A stretch of 54,934 nucleotides of DNA from Spirochaetales bacterium. Its GTDB lineage: Bacteria; Spirochaetota; GWE2-31-10. Made by a program: the position numbers and the translations under genes. Location of the stretch: contig JAGANG010000077.1 in NCBI GenBank assembly GCA_017624275.1, positions 1 to 54,934 of the forward strand, written 5' to 3'. The notes beneath the pieces are model-generated. The model did not search any database. It was given only the letters and a program-made list of their open reading frames with translations, and had not been told where the DNA came from. Positions 8,282 through 17,046 of the stretch are shown here, in pieces; the first letter of the stretch is position 1, and every line of letters begins with the position of its first letter.

Positions 8282-9469
8282 TTATGCTTCTACTGCCGGA
8301 TGTAAAATATTCAAAATATTTCTAAGCAATGATATTTGTTCGGAACTTTCCATTCGAACAATATTACAATTGTTTAGTACTGCCAATGTATTTGAAATCA
8401 CACTGTTGATTTGTTGTTTTCGAACGCTTCCCACCAATGAAGAATTCAAGAAACTTTTTCTTGAAAACATTACCGACATCGGCATTCTAAGATGACGGAA
8501 ATTACTCAATTGACGCATCATTAAGAAATTGTCTTTATCTTTTCTTCCGAAACATATTGATGGATCTACAATAATTTTCTCTCTGGAAACTCCGTTGCTT
8601 ACCGCAAAATTTGTATTAGCTTGAATATCTCGTAAAATATCAGAAACAACTCCCAACGGTTGCGGCATACGATTTAAACTAGGAGCATACATCAAAAGCA
8701 TAGGTAAATTATGCTTTGCTATAAATTGAATCAATTCTAAATTGTAACGAATAGGAATTACATTACAAAACATTTCAGCTCCGGATTCAAGAGCAGCTTT
8801 TGCCAAAGCAACTTTTGAAACATCCGTAGAAACAACTACATGCGGAAAATTCTTTTTTACCATATAAATAAGGTGTGCAAAATCTTTGCATTCCTCTACA
8901 GATACTGCATCTCCATGGAACAATCTTCCGGAATATCCCACAAGGATTTCTATAATATCGGCACCGGCATTACAATATCGTTCGACCTTATCCAAAATAC
9001 GCTTTTCCGTAACGCCCGGACGTTGACGAATCATCCCGGATAAATATGCTGTATGATTAAAGTCAAAAACTTTATTTCCTACAACAAAATTTCCTTTAGC
9101 CTCATCTAAACAGCGTTCCAGTTCTTTACCTATTTTTTCAAGTTCAAACTGAGGTGTTGCAAGTTTCTTTGCCAAGAATTCTAAATTTTTACGTGATGCA
9201 GAAATCAACATATTCGTAGTTCTTACCGTATAAGAATACGCTTCTTGTGAAATTGCAGCTTCACCGCCAAGTTTAATAACTTCTTGTTTTATTCTGTTAG
9301 CTTCTCTAGTATCTACTTGTTCCAAACGAACATGAATAAATTCCATATTTGACGCCAACACATCTAATGCTCTTTTATCAGCATTTATATTTATAAGTTC
9401 TCTGCGAATATCGTATTGATTTTCTAACTTCAATATTCTTGCATTAAAACTCGCCCTTAATTCCACCAT
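8282..9469 (-). CDS. folP: Dihydropteroate synthase-like protein (FolP family, divergent)
   Basis: The 395-residue protein has an N-terminal domain of about 130 residues with I-K-Q-E-V-I-K-L-G-G, like the extended DHPS proteins of some anaerobes, and a C-terminal TIM barrel. Barrel landmarks are D-F-N-H-T (137-140), G-A-D-I-I-E (169-174), S-T-D-V (D216), N236, D-P-S-I-C-F-G (D302), S-R-K (K338) and R372. The pABA/pyrophosphate motifs are altered: the STRPG-like loop reads Y-S-G-R-L and the usual R-x-H reads R-M-E. It may be a weak DHPS or another pterin-binding enzyme. ATG 9469 follows a GGAGG; a GTG one codon later is also possible. First gene of the cdaA unit. Confidence 0.72.
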   Translation of the reverse strand: MVELRASFNARILKLENQYDIRRELININADKRALDVLASNMEFIHVRLEQVDTREANRIKQEVIKLGGEAAISQEAYSYTVRTTNMLISASRKNLEFLAKKLATPQFELEKIGKELERCLDEAKGNFVVGNKVFDFNHTAYLSGMIRQRPGVTEKRILDKVERYCNAGADIIEILVGYSGRLFHGDAVSVEECKDFAHLIYMVKKNFPHVVVSTDVSKVALAKAALESGAEMFCNVIPIRYNLELIQFIAKHNLPMLLMYAPSLNRMPQPLGVVSDILRDIQANTNFAVSNGVSREKIIVDPSICFGRKDKDNFLMMRQLSNFRHLRMPMSVMFSRKSFLNSSLVGSVRKQQINSVISNTLAVLNNCNIVRMESSEQISLLRNILNILHPAVEA

Positions 9470-9529
9470 AACCTCCGCCCGTCCTCTCTAATAAAGCTTT
9501 TATCATTCATTTTTTATATTTTCGATGGA

Positions 9530-9558
9530 TTTAAAACATCTTAGATAAATAATGTCAA
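9530..9558 (-). promoter_or_regulatory. Promoter of the folP-cdaA-cdaR-TPR-barrel unit
   Basis: On the minus strand a perfect -35 TTGACA (9553-9558) and a -10-like TTTAAA (9530-9535) are separated by 17 nt, about 60 bases before the folP start. It sits in the gap after murB. Confidence 0.65.
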
Positions 9559-9573
9559 GGTAATTATTCAAAT

Positions 9574-10566
9574 TTAGTCTATGACTTGCAGTTCCAATTC
9601 CAAATCTATACCGTTTTTCTCTTTTACTCGCTTTTGAACTTCATTAATTATTCGTTTTATATCAATTGCCTTGGCATTTTTTCTGTTAATGATAAAATTT
9701 GCATGTTTTTCATAAATCTGAGCTCCGCCGCTCGAAAAGCCTTTCAATCCGGCACCGTCTATCAATTTCCCGGCAGGAATCCCGACAGTATAATCATTTT
9801 TGAACACACAGCCGGCACTCGGATATGCAAATTGTCCTTTTTTCTCACGGTCAATGTAATTTTTTTTAGTCTGCTCACGAATTGCTTTCTTCGGTGCCGG
9901 CATAAGTGATACCACCACATCTACTATACAATACTCCGGATGTTCCATAAAAATACTGTGTTTATAGCCATAATCCAAATCTGCACCGGAAAGCACTTTA
10001 TATTGCAACGCTCCGTCTACAATACTTACTTCCTTTATAATCTGTGAAAATTCTCCGCCGTAACAACGAGCATTCATAAATGCAGCACCGCCAATGGTTC
10101 CCGGAAGTCCGCCGGCAAATTCCAGTCCGGACAAACCTTGCTTAGTTGCAAACTTTACGGCATCTTTTATAGTCACGCCGGCACCGAAACGCACTAATGC
10201 GGCAAGCTTCTCCTGCTCTTTTAATCTACAGCCGCCGTAAGCTGCAATTGAACAATTTTCACGATGTTCCGACGAACAGCCGCCGTTTTTTGTCAATGTA
10301 CAAGCCGGCGGAAGTATCTGAGCTGGTCTTTCTATTTCAATTTTATTCCAATTTAACGTAGAAATTATCATACGATTTATAATGCCGTCACCGAACAACA
10401 CATTAGCGCCGCCGCCGAGCAACATCGGCTTCACGCCGTTTCTTAAACAAAAGCTTATCGCTTCAAGATATTCACTGTGATCTTTAGGCTGACAAAAATA
10501 CTTTGCTTCACCGCCAATCTTAAAAGTTGTCCATTTATCCAGCTTAACATTTTCTTTTATCTTCAT
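9574..10566 (-). CDS. murB: UDP-N-acetylmuramate dehydrogenase (MurB) with Cys-rich insertion
   Basis: MurB is the FAD enzyme that reduces UDP-GlcNAc-enolpyruvate to UDP-MurNAc in peptidoglycan synthesis. Family blocks are T-F-K-I-G-G (14-19), L-L-G-G-G-A-N-V-L (49-57), L-P-G-T-I-G-G-A-A-F-M-N, and Y-P-S-A-G-C-V-F-K-N, where the usual proton-donor Ser is Cys. Between the FAD loop and F-G-A-G-V-T there is an insertion (about residues 80-120) with Cys at exactly 89, 97, 105 and 113; see findings. At 330 residues it is about 30 longer than compact relatives. The start ATG overlaps the end of the upstream small gene (TAAAATG), with AAGGA as ribosome site. Confidence 0.93.
   Translation of the reverse strand: MKIKENVKLDKWTTFKIGGEAKYFCQPKDHSEYLEAISFCLRNGVKPMLLGGGANVLFGDGIINRMIISTLNWNKIEIERPAQILPPACTLTKNGGCSSEHRENCSIAAYGGCRLKEQEKLAALVRFGAGVTIKDAVKFATKQGLSGLEFAGGLPGTIGGAAFMNARCYGGEFSQIIKEVSIVDGALQYKVLSGADLDYGYKHSIFMEHPEYCIVDVVVSLMPAPKKAIREQTKKNYIDREKKGQFAYPSAGCVFKNDYTVGIPAGKLIDGAGLKGFSSGGAQIYEKHANFIINRKNAKAIDIKRIINEVQKRVKEKNGIDLELELQVID
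10207..10302 (-). repeat. Four-unit 24-bp quasi-repeat inside murB
   Basis: The minus strand encodes four consecutive octapeptides, each starting with Cys (TGT): units 1 and 3 end in GGC GGC, and the string acggcggctgt recurs exactly 48 nt apart. It looks like an old tandem expansion that stayed in frame. Confidence 0.6.
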
Positions 10567-10567
10567 T

Positions 10568-11044
10568 TTATTTTCCTTGTGCCTTCTTTAATCTCTCAAG
10601 CTCTTCCATAGTAATTTGCTCAATTCTTTCCAATGTATGTTCCGAATAACCTTGTCTTTGAAACAAATCCAAAACCGAGTTTATAATATAAAGTTCCATT
10701 TCAACGGATGACAATATGGACTTTTTCATTTTAAAAATTAGAGACTTTACATATTCTTCGGCTTCTTCAAGAACTACAGAATCTAAATCTTCATCTGAAA
10801 TCAGATTCTCCAGTAACATAGCTTGGGCTACATGTTCTTCAGACAATGAAGAATCACCTTCACGGTAATTGTTTTCATTTCTATAAATAGCTTCTCTGCG
10901 TTTTTTTAAAATATTTTTATATTCTTTTATAAAAGGTTCATCACTGGACTTACGACTTTCCACTTTTGCTTGTAATTTTTTATTTTCTTCCGGCGTACAT
11001 TGTTCAAGAATTTTCTTGATTCGCTCTTCCAGAGATTTTTCCAT
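10568..11044 (-). CDS. Hypothetical helical protein upstream of murB
   Basis: This 158-residue, strongly charged protein has no signal peptide and no membrane segment. It is mostly helical: a Lys/Glu-rich N-terminal half with K-K-R-R-E-A, an acidic middle (S-D-E-D-L-D-S-V-V-L-E-E-A-E-E) and a C-terminal amphipathic helix with R-I-E-Q-I-T-M-E-E-L-E-R-L. I do not recognise the family. The start ATG has AAGGGAACTT upstream. It is directly coupled to murB, which suggests co-expression with cell-wall synthesis, but its function cannot be read from the sequence. Confidence 0.7.
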   Translation of the reverse strand: MEKSLEERIKKILEQCTPEENKKLQAKVESRKSSDEPFIKEYKNILKKRREAIYRNENNYREGDSSLSEEHVAQAMLLENLISDEDLDSVVLEEAEEYVKSLIFKMKKSILSSVEMELYIINSVLDLFQRQGYSEHTLERIEQITMEELERLKKAQGK

Positions 11045-11155
11045 AAGTTCCCTTTTTATTTTGTTTTTAGTTTATCGGAAAAGATTACCATTAATATTAA
11101 AATATTCAACATTCAATTTACATATAAAGGATTTTTCATTAGTTTCAAAAAACCC

Positions 11156-11183
11156 CTGACTAATCCATGTAATGTGGTATAGT
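11156..11183 (+). promoter_or_regulatory. Candidate promoter of the GH31 gene
   Basis: A -10 TATAGT (11178-11183) with a CTGACT -35 (11156-11161) and a 16-nt spacer lies about 70 bases before the GH31 start, in the divergent gap with the murB unit. Confidence 0.5.
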
Positions 11184-11252
11184 ATTTTTCTAATTTTTGG
11201 AAATAAAAATCTTTCCTAATATATATATTTTTTACAATCTAAAGGAGATTCC

Positions 11253-13439
11253 ATGAAAATTAAAATGAATCAAATTTCACCATCAACACAACTATTTCGC
11301 TTCGGAACACCATTTAATACCGAAGCCGTAACTCTTAATATAGACGCTTCCTCATTTTGCGAGACTGAAAACTTACCACAGTTCAAATGTGAAAAAAAAG
11401 ACAACACTTATTTATTTACATACGTTATGAACAAAAAACAATGTATTTTCGGATTGGGAGAATCCTTGGGCGGAATGAATAAACGCAGTCACAATTACAG
11501 AATGTGGAATTCTGACGACCCGTCTCATACCGAAGAAAAAGACGCTCTTTATGGCTCGCATCCTTTCTTTATAATAAGTGACGAAAATGAAAAAATCGGA
11601 ATCTTCATTGATTTTCCTACAGAATTTCACATCGACGCAGGATTTACCCAATACGACATTTTATCCATAAAAGTCCCTTCCGAAAATTTTGATTTATATA
11701 TTTTTACCGGAAACAGCGAATTACAAATAGTTCGAGAATATCTGAAACTTACCGGTACGCCATACATGCCACCGAAATGGGCCTTCGGTTTTCAGCAAAG
11801 TCGATGGAGTTATCCGAATGAAAACGCTGTAACTAATGTTGCCGACAAAATGGCTGATGCCGGTATTCCCTGTGATGCAATCTATATCGACATCGATTAC
11901 ATGGATAACTATAAAGTCTTTACCGTAGACAAAAACAAATTTGCTGATTTTAAAAAATTTACTGCCGAAATGAAACAACGAGGAATTCGTCTGATTCCGA
12001 TTATTGATCCCGGCGTACGAGTAGAAGAAAATTATTCAGTCTACGAAGACGGAGTAAAAAACAATTATTTCTGCAAAGAATCTGACGGGAAAACAGATTT
12101 TACTGCGGCAGTTTGGCCGGGACTGGTACATTTCCCTGATTTTCTTAACGACAATGCTCGAACTTGGTGGGGACAACTTTACCATTTCTTATGGGACGCC
12201 GGCATTGATGGAATCTGGAACGATATGAACGAACCAGCAATTTTTTATACTCCACGTAAACTTGAAGCCGCAAAAAAGAAAATTGCCGAACGAACAATAA
12301 ATAACAGCTGGGATTTCTTTGAAATTCGTGACAGTCTGGGAACTCTTGCAAATCGTCGTGACGACTATGCGGAAATGTATCATTTGCCCGGAGACGGAAA
12401 AAGCGGAATCGTAAGTCATGAAAATCTTCATAATCTCTATGGATTAAATATGACACGTGCAACAGTCGATGAATTTAAAAAAGATTTTCCGGATAAAAGA
12501 ATCTTTTTATTAACACGAAGCAGCAGTGCGGGAGCTCATCGTATGGCTGCAATTTGGATGGGAGACAATCAAAGTTGGTGGAGTCATCTTTTGTTGCACA
12601 TTCAAATGCTTGTAAGTTTAAACATCTGCGGATTTTTTTATACAGGTGCCGATGTTTGCGGTTTTTCCGGTAACGTTTCTAATGAACTCGCCCTTCGATG
12701 GATGCAATTTGCAATATTCAGTCCGCTTTTCCGCAATCACGCAGCACTCGGAACTAGAAATCAAGAACCGTACAATTTTGATGACAAAACCACAAATCGT
12801 ATGCGACATTTTATACGCACACGCTACAAATTGCTTCCGTATATGTACACAGAATTTGTTAATGCGGTAAAAACTCTCACTCCGCTTTGTACTCCGACTG
12901 CATTTTATGACAAATCATGTCAATCACTTGAATGTCAAGATGAGTTCTTTTTAGGCAGAAGCATACTTGTAACGCCTGTTTATCAACCTAACGCACAAGG
13001 CAGAAATGTTTATCTTGCCGGGAATCGTCCATATTTATATGTCAAACTTTGCAATAACGGGCTTGATAATTTTAATATTGTACAAGCCGGTAATTTTTAC
13101 GCTGAATATTCCGCTGATGAAGTCGCATTTTTTATAAAAGAAAACTGCGGTGTACCGACCGGTGTGCTTGAAGAAGACGGAAAAACATTTAACACAGTAG
13201 AAATAATTGCTTTTGTTTCCGGAGTAGCTACCGCAAGTTATTATGAAGATGACGGAGAAACAAATGATTACTTAAAAAACAATTTCTTCCAAATCGATTT
13301 TACTATCAAAAAAGAAATTAACAATTCATTCTGTATTCAAGCCACTACTCAAGGCAACAGACAACCGGAAATCAAAAACTATAATTTTGTAATTGTCGAT
13401 GAAAAGGGAGGAATAACAAGACAAACATTTTCCTTATAA
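11253..13439 (+). CDS. Glycoside hydrolase family 31 alpha-glucosidase
   Basis: The 728-residue enzyme has the GH31 N-terminal beta domain (G-L-G-E near 67-70), a TIM barrel with Y-I-D-I-D-Y-M (211-217), the nucleophile motif W-N-D-M-N-E-P (Asp 324), and the acid/base region R-S-S-S-A-G-A-H-R followed by W-M-G-D-N. C-terminal beta domains follow. There is no signal peptide, so it acts in the cytoplasm, probably removing terminal alpha-linked glucose from oligosaccharides and complementing the debranching enzyme at 20.6 kb. The start has AAGGAG 5 nt upstream. Exact linkage specificity (maltose, isomaltose or sulfoquinovose) cannot be assigned, although no sulfoquinovosidase-specific sequence was recognised. 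Confidence 0.92.
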   Translation: MKIKMNQISPSTQLFRFGTPFNTEAVTLNIDASSFCETENLPQFKCEKKDNTYLFTYVMNKKQCIFGLGESLGGMNKRSHNYRMWNSDDPSHTEEKDALYGSHPFFIISDENEKIGIFIDFPTEFHIDAGFTQYDILSIKVPSENFDLYIFTGNSELQIVREYLKLTGTPYMPPKWAFGFQQSRWSYPNENAVTNVADKMADAGIPCDAIYIDIDYMDNYKVFTVDKNKFADFKKFTAEMKQRGIRLIPIIDPGVRVEENYSVYEDGVKNNYFCKESDGKTDFTAAVWPGLVHFPDFLNDNARTWWGQLYHFLWDAGIDGIWNDMNEPAIFYTPRKLEAAKKKIAERTINNSWDFFEIRDSLGTLANRRDDYAEMYHLPGDGKSGIVSHENLHNLYGLNMTRATVDEFKKDFPDKRIFLLTRSSSAGAHRMAAIWMGDNQSWWSHLLLHIQMLVSLNICGFFYTGADVCGFSGNVSNELALRWMQFAIFSPLFRNHAALGTRNQEPYNFDDKTTNRMRHFIRTRYKLLPYMYTEFVNAVKTLTPLCTPTAFYDKSCQSLECQDEFFLGRSILVTPVYQPNAQGRNVYLAGNRPYLYVKLCNNGLDNFNIVQAGNFYAEYSADEVAFFIKENCGVPTGVLEEDGKTFNTVEIIAFVSGVATASYYEDDGETNDYLKNNFFQIDFTIKKEINNSFCIQATTQGNRQPEIKNYNFVIVDEKGGITRQTFSL

Positions 13440-13535
13440 AATTAATTACTGATTTTTATAATTATTCAGATATTAAGATTTAATTATAGTTATATAAGGA
13501 AGAAATCCGATTTTATCGGAGATTTTCCTCTTTGT

Positions 13536-13582
13536 AAAAAGACAAATCGTATTTTCATTTTGATATTACGATTTGTCTTTTT
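13536..13582. terminator. Strong bidirectional terminator after GH31
   Basis: A perfect 16-bp inverted repeat (13536-13551 with 13567-13582) begins with AAAAAGAC and ends with GTCTTTTT around a 15-nt T-rich loop, so either strand gives a hairpin followed by U's. Confidence 0.85.
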
Positions 13583-13659
13583 GTTTATTTACAAACTAAT
13601 TTGGTTAATATTGTTTTATTCGAAATAGAGATATCCTATCTCTATAGTATTTCAAAACA

Positions 13660-13781
13660 GCTTAGAATCTTTCGCTAAAATACGAAAAGTACCTAAAATA
13701 TCCGAAAAGGTATTAGAATTTTTCGGGAAAATCCTGTAGAAACACACACATCTTTAAATATAAAAAATCAAGGAGCTTATT
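13660..13781 (+). repeat. Leader repeat, copy A (pairs with 24229-24367)
   Basis: The stretch with tacgaaaagtacctaaaat, then ccgaaaaggtatt, aaatcctgtagaaa and caaggagcttatt is nearly the same as the leader before the intact lipoprotein gene. Both the leader and the gene were duplicated. Its role is unknown. Confidence 0.7.
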
Positions 13782-14230
13782 ATGAAAGATTTTCTTTTAC
13801 ATCTTTTTGCATTTGTATTTATACTTTGCAGTTATTCTTGTTCTTGTATGTAGTCTGAATCACCTCAATGTTTGACGGTAACACTTGATAAAAATGAAGC
13901 TAAACCCGGTAATGAAATTACTATAGATATCCTATTAATGAATGTATGACGATTTGTCCGTTTATAAGAGGAGATAAAGAGTATTATTTTCTTGATTTTG
14001 TTCGAGATATAGATTCATCAAAAAGTATTTGGAAAATTCCCAAAGAAACAAGTATCGGAGAAATTGAATTTCTTTTGAAAATGATAGTGGAATATGGATG
14101 TGATGGGAGACCTATTTCTTTTAGAAGAGATAATATATCGGAACTTTATGATGGAGAAAATTCTTGTACAACAAAAAAATTTTATGGTTCAGGAGAATCT
14201 GACAAACCGCTTACTATAGTGACTGAATAA
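13782..14230 (+). pseudogene. Decayed copy of the 24368 small lipoprotein gene
   Basis: The sequence matches the intact gene at 24368-24823 almost throughout, with the same ribosome site (aaggagcttatt) and signal peptide. Two lesions break it: codon 24 is TAG where the intact copy has TGG (Trp), and after 13927 ten bases (cggcggagaa in the other copy) are missing, which shifts the frame. The rest stays open from 13946 to 14230 and encodes the same C-terminal half, including F-R-R-D-N-I-S-E-L-Y-D. A short protein could begin at 13946 but would lack export signal and N-terminal half. Confidence 0.88.
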
Positions 14231-14256
14231 AAATAAACTTTACTAAGCAGCTTTAC

Positions 14257-16992
14257 TTATTCTGAATATTCGGCGTAATAAGCCCACGGCTCCCCGGAAA
14301 CCAGCGGCAAAACAATAAAGCAAATATCATCAAAATAAAAAGATATATCCGCAAAAAATGAAAAAGATAAATCCTCTCCCGAGAAAAATACCGGTTTACC
14401 CGTTTCCCAAACTTTTCCGTCAGATAACGTGATTTGTTGTACCGCAGAAACCATACGATCTTTTAATAAAAGTACGCATTGACGATTTTTTAATTCATCC
14501 GGTAAATGAACTTTCGCCAAATATTTCGTATTTTTCATCAAACGATCTCCGGAATACAGCGGCATATCGTCACAATCTTTTACTGAAAGTCGCAACATAT
14601 TTACGCCTACATCTATTTGATTTGAATAAAAACGCCCGTTAATCAAATAAAACAAATCTTCAGAACCATTTTTTGTAATTTTATAACGAATCTCACGCTG
14701 CCCGGTCATTGATACATAATTTTCGGGAAGTTCTATTTTGTTTACAACGGATTGTCCTTTTATTAAATTACCGGAATTCTTTACGGTAGGAGAAAAAGAT
14801 TGAGACAGCTCAAATTTTACGTCACTGTTTTTATCTTTAGATATTTCAGGTAATAATTGAATAATTTTACCTATCGTACTTTCAGGCGGATTAGATTTTT
14901 TCCCAGTAAATAACCAACTTTCAACCGGTTGACCGGCATATAAAAAGTCGCCGTTCTTTTTTGCAATTTTATGAGTTTCTTTTACACTGCGATAAAATAA
15001 TTCCTGTCGCAAAGGATTGTCCGATAACAATTCTAAATTGTTTCGAAAAAATGATATTATTGCTGCCGTTTTTTTAGGCATTTCTAAATCCGGAATTCTC
15101 GATGCCGCATATAAATAAAGTAATGATGAATCCACATCAAAATTTTTATCAAACGAAAAACGACGTATAAGATTTCGTTCACTAAAAAAACTATTCAGAA
15201 AATATGGATAAAAAAAGCCGAAATCATCATAACCTTCACGAGGGTGGCGTCTTTTTTGTAAATAATTCAACAATGCTTCTTCAAAAACATATTCAGCACA
15301 ATTTTCCGTAAGAAATCCTTTTGTCATTGAAAAAGCACCGGCATCTGTTGATAAAAAACAGTTCAATTCTCGTAAAACTTCATTCTCCGGTAAAACTACC
15401 GAAACTTCTGACGTTCTATTTTCTATCAATCTGCCGTACATAGTAAACGATTCAAAATAAGGTAAAATGTTTTCTACATTTTGTGACGGCATCCAAAATA
15501 CCGCATTTTCACCGTCTTGAGTCAATTCTGTTACCAAAAGATTTCTCGAACTTTTTTTTGTACTGTTCAGCGGTAAGTCAAATCTGATTTGCAGTTCTTC
15601 TTTCGGCTCAAGAATAATTGCCTGTTCTAACAGATTTTCACAAACTGCATCTTCCGGGAAAACAGTTTGCAATTTTATATTGCGTTGTTTTGCCTCTAAA
15701 TTTTTAATGAAAATTTCTCCGTACACGGCAGATTCGTCATCTGTAAAATTTCCCAGTTTGCAATAAAACTTTAATCCATTATCAACAGTATTTTTTTCAG
15801 GCGTTAAGAAAACAGCCGAATCTGCAACTTTTCCGATATCATAAAAAATTTCGTTTGCTGTATTAACAAAACGACAAAACAAACCGGCACTATTCCCCGA
15901 TTTTTCATCTGCACATACAATCGCCGCCGATATACATGAAGCTTCTTGTAAATCTACCGGCAATTCTATTTTATTTATACCTTTTACAAGAGAAATCGAA
16001 CGAGCGTATTTCAATTCATTATTATAAAAAATTAAAAATGCATCTTTCCATTCTTCTTGTGAAAAGAAAAATATTTCTTTATCCGCAGTCTCATAACTTC
16101 TGAATTTCTTATTCTCACAACTTAACGGCAATACCGGCATACAAAAATTTTCTTTTATCGAATCTCCATTTTTCATGATTATTTCCGCATTACCGGATAA
16201 AATCCCGTCGTTCATTGCCGGCTGTAAGTCAAATATTTTTCCATTATCGGCAAAATATAATTTTTCAGCTTTTTCTCCGCACCGTGAAAATGACAATAAC
16301 ATACTTTCTGCCGTACTAATTTTTCTGCAATCAAGTTGCATTTCCGATGTTATTTCTGTCTTTTGAGGAATAGAAGTTTTTATTTTATCAGCAGAAAAAA
16401 CATCCACATTTTGTACTCCCGCATTAATAAATGCAGTACAAACAAATTCTTCTTCTGTATAAATGTCTATAAAGAAAGGTTTATCTTCCAAAAGTAACTG
16501 CTGCCGAAACATTCCGTTATCAACTTCGACTTCTTGCTCATTTTCAACATCCTGACCGTTACGATAAACTAAACGAACTTTTTTTACTTCAGAAAAAATC
16601 TTTCCTTCTAAATGCAATAAATTATTTTCCCATTCCGCTTTAATTTCATGTCGTATGATATTTTTATATTGAGACAATGCAAATGTATGAATCGTACGAT
16701 AACTTCCGAATCTAAATTGAACAAAAGATTCTTCAGGACGCTTTATAAGTAAAGTTCCGTCTCTTGCCGTATTTTGCGGTTTTGTTATGTGCCCATCTTT
16801 ATAAAAACAAACTTTTGCATTCTTTATCGGATTTCCGTTCTTGCGAAAAAGCAAAAGTAATTCATCTTGCATAGGAAATATAACCAAAGAAAAATGTTCC
16901 GTTACAAAAAAAAGTTCATGTCTGGAAAATGATTGCGAAAAAACAGATAAGCAAAGAAACAAAAAAACAGAAATTAAAACTCTTTTTGTCAT
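14257..16992 (-). CDS. Large secreted protein of unknown function
   Basis: The 911-residue product has a clear signal peptide (M-T-K-R-V-L-I-S-V-F-L-F-L, cleavage near F-S-Q) and no further membrane span. Around residues 45-95 there is a segment with G-N-P-I-K-N-A-K-V and a D-G-T-L-L turn that resembles a carboxypeptidase-regulatory or macroglobulin-like beta domain. The rest alternates beta-rich parts with a helical part near residues 590-700 (A-L-L-N-Y-L-Q-K-R-R and S-L-L-Y-L-Y-A-A-S-R). A distant macroglobulin-like architecture is possible, but no thioester motif is visible. I cannot name the family. The start has no obvious ribosome site. It is transcribed alone, toward the pseudogene. 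Confidence 0.75.
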   Translation of the reverse strand: MTKRVLISVFLFLCLSVFSQSFSRHELFFVTEHFSLVIFPMQDELLLLFRKNGNPIKNAKVCFYKDGHITKPQNTARDGTLLIKRPEESFVQFRFGSYRTIHTFALSQYKNIIRHEIKAEWENNLLHLEGKIFSEVKKVRLVYRNGQDVENEQEVEVDNGMFRQQLLLEDKPFFIDIYTEEEFVCTAFINAGVQNVDVFSADKIKTSIPQKTEITSEMQLDCRKISTAESMLLSFSRCGEKAEKLYFADNGKIFDLQPAMNDGILSGNAEIIMKNGDSIKENFCMPVLPLSCENKKFRSYETADKEIFFFSQEEWKDAFLIFYNNELKYARSISLVKGINKIELPVDLQEASCISAAIVCADEKSGNSAGLFCRFVNTANEIFYDIGKVADSAVFLTPEKNTVDNGLKFYCKLGNFTDDESAVYGEIFIKNLEAKQRNIKLQTVFPEDAVCENLLEQAIILEPKEELQIRFDLPLNSTKKSSRNLLVTELTQDGENAVFWMPSQNVENILPYFESFTMYGRLIENRTSEVSVVLPENEVLRELNCFLSTDAGAFSMTKGFLTENCAEYVFEEALLNYLQKRRHPREGYDDFGFFYPYFLNSFFSERNLIRRFSFDKNFDVDSSLLYLYAASRIPDLEMPKKTAAIISFFRNNLELLSDNPLRQELFYRSVKETHKIAKKNGDFLYAGQPVESWLFTGKKSNPPESTIGKIIQLLPEISKDKNSDVKFELSQSFSPTVKNSGNLIKGQSVVNKIELPENYVSMTGQREIRYKITKNGSEDLFYLINGRFYSNQIDVGVNMLRLSVKDCDDMPLYSGDRLMKNTKYLAKVHLPDELKNRQCVLLLKDRMVSAVQQITLSDGKVWETGKPVFFSGEDLSFSFFADISFYFDDICFIVLPLVSGEPWAYYAEYSE

Positions 16993-17046
16993 AAAAAATG
17001 AAACCGTAACAAATTAAAATAAAGGGAAAGATTATTCCTGATAAAT

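Larger units (their letters stand above)
13440..13781 (+). other. Intergenic stretch: hairpins and leader of the pseudogene
   Basis: This 342-nt gap has no convincing gene. It holds a small hairpin (13506-13520), a very strong terminator (13536-13582), a perfect 8-bp inverted repeat (13626-13644) touching a TATAGT box, and from about 13660 a leader that closely matches the one before the intact paralogue at 24368. Confidence 0.7.

Noticed and set aside
13946-14230. Independent short gene at 13946
   Set aside because: It is the C-terminal half of the decayed paralogue; it lacks a ribosome site and a signal peptide.
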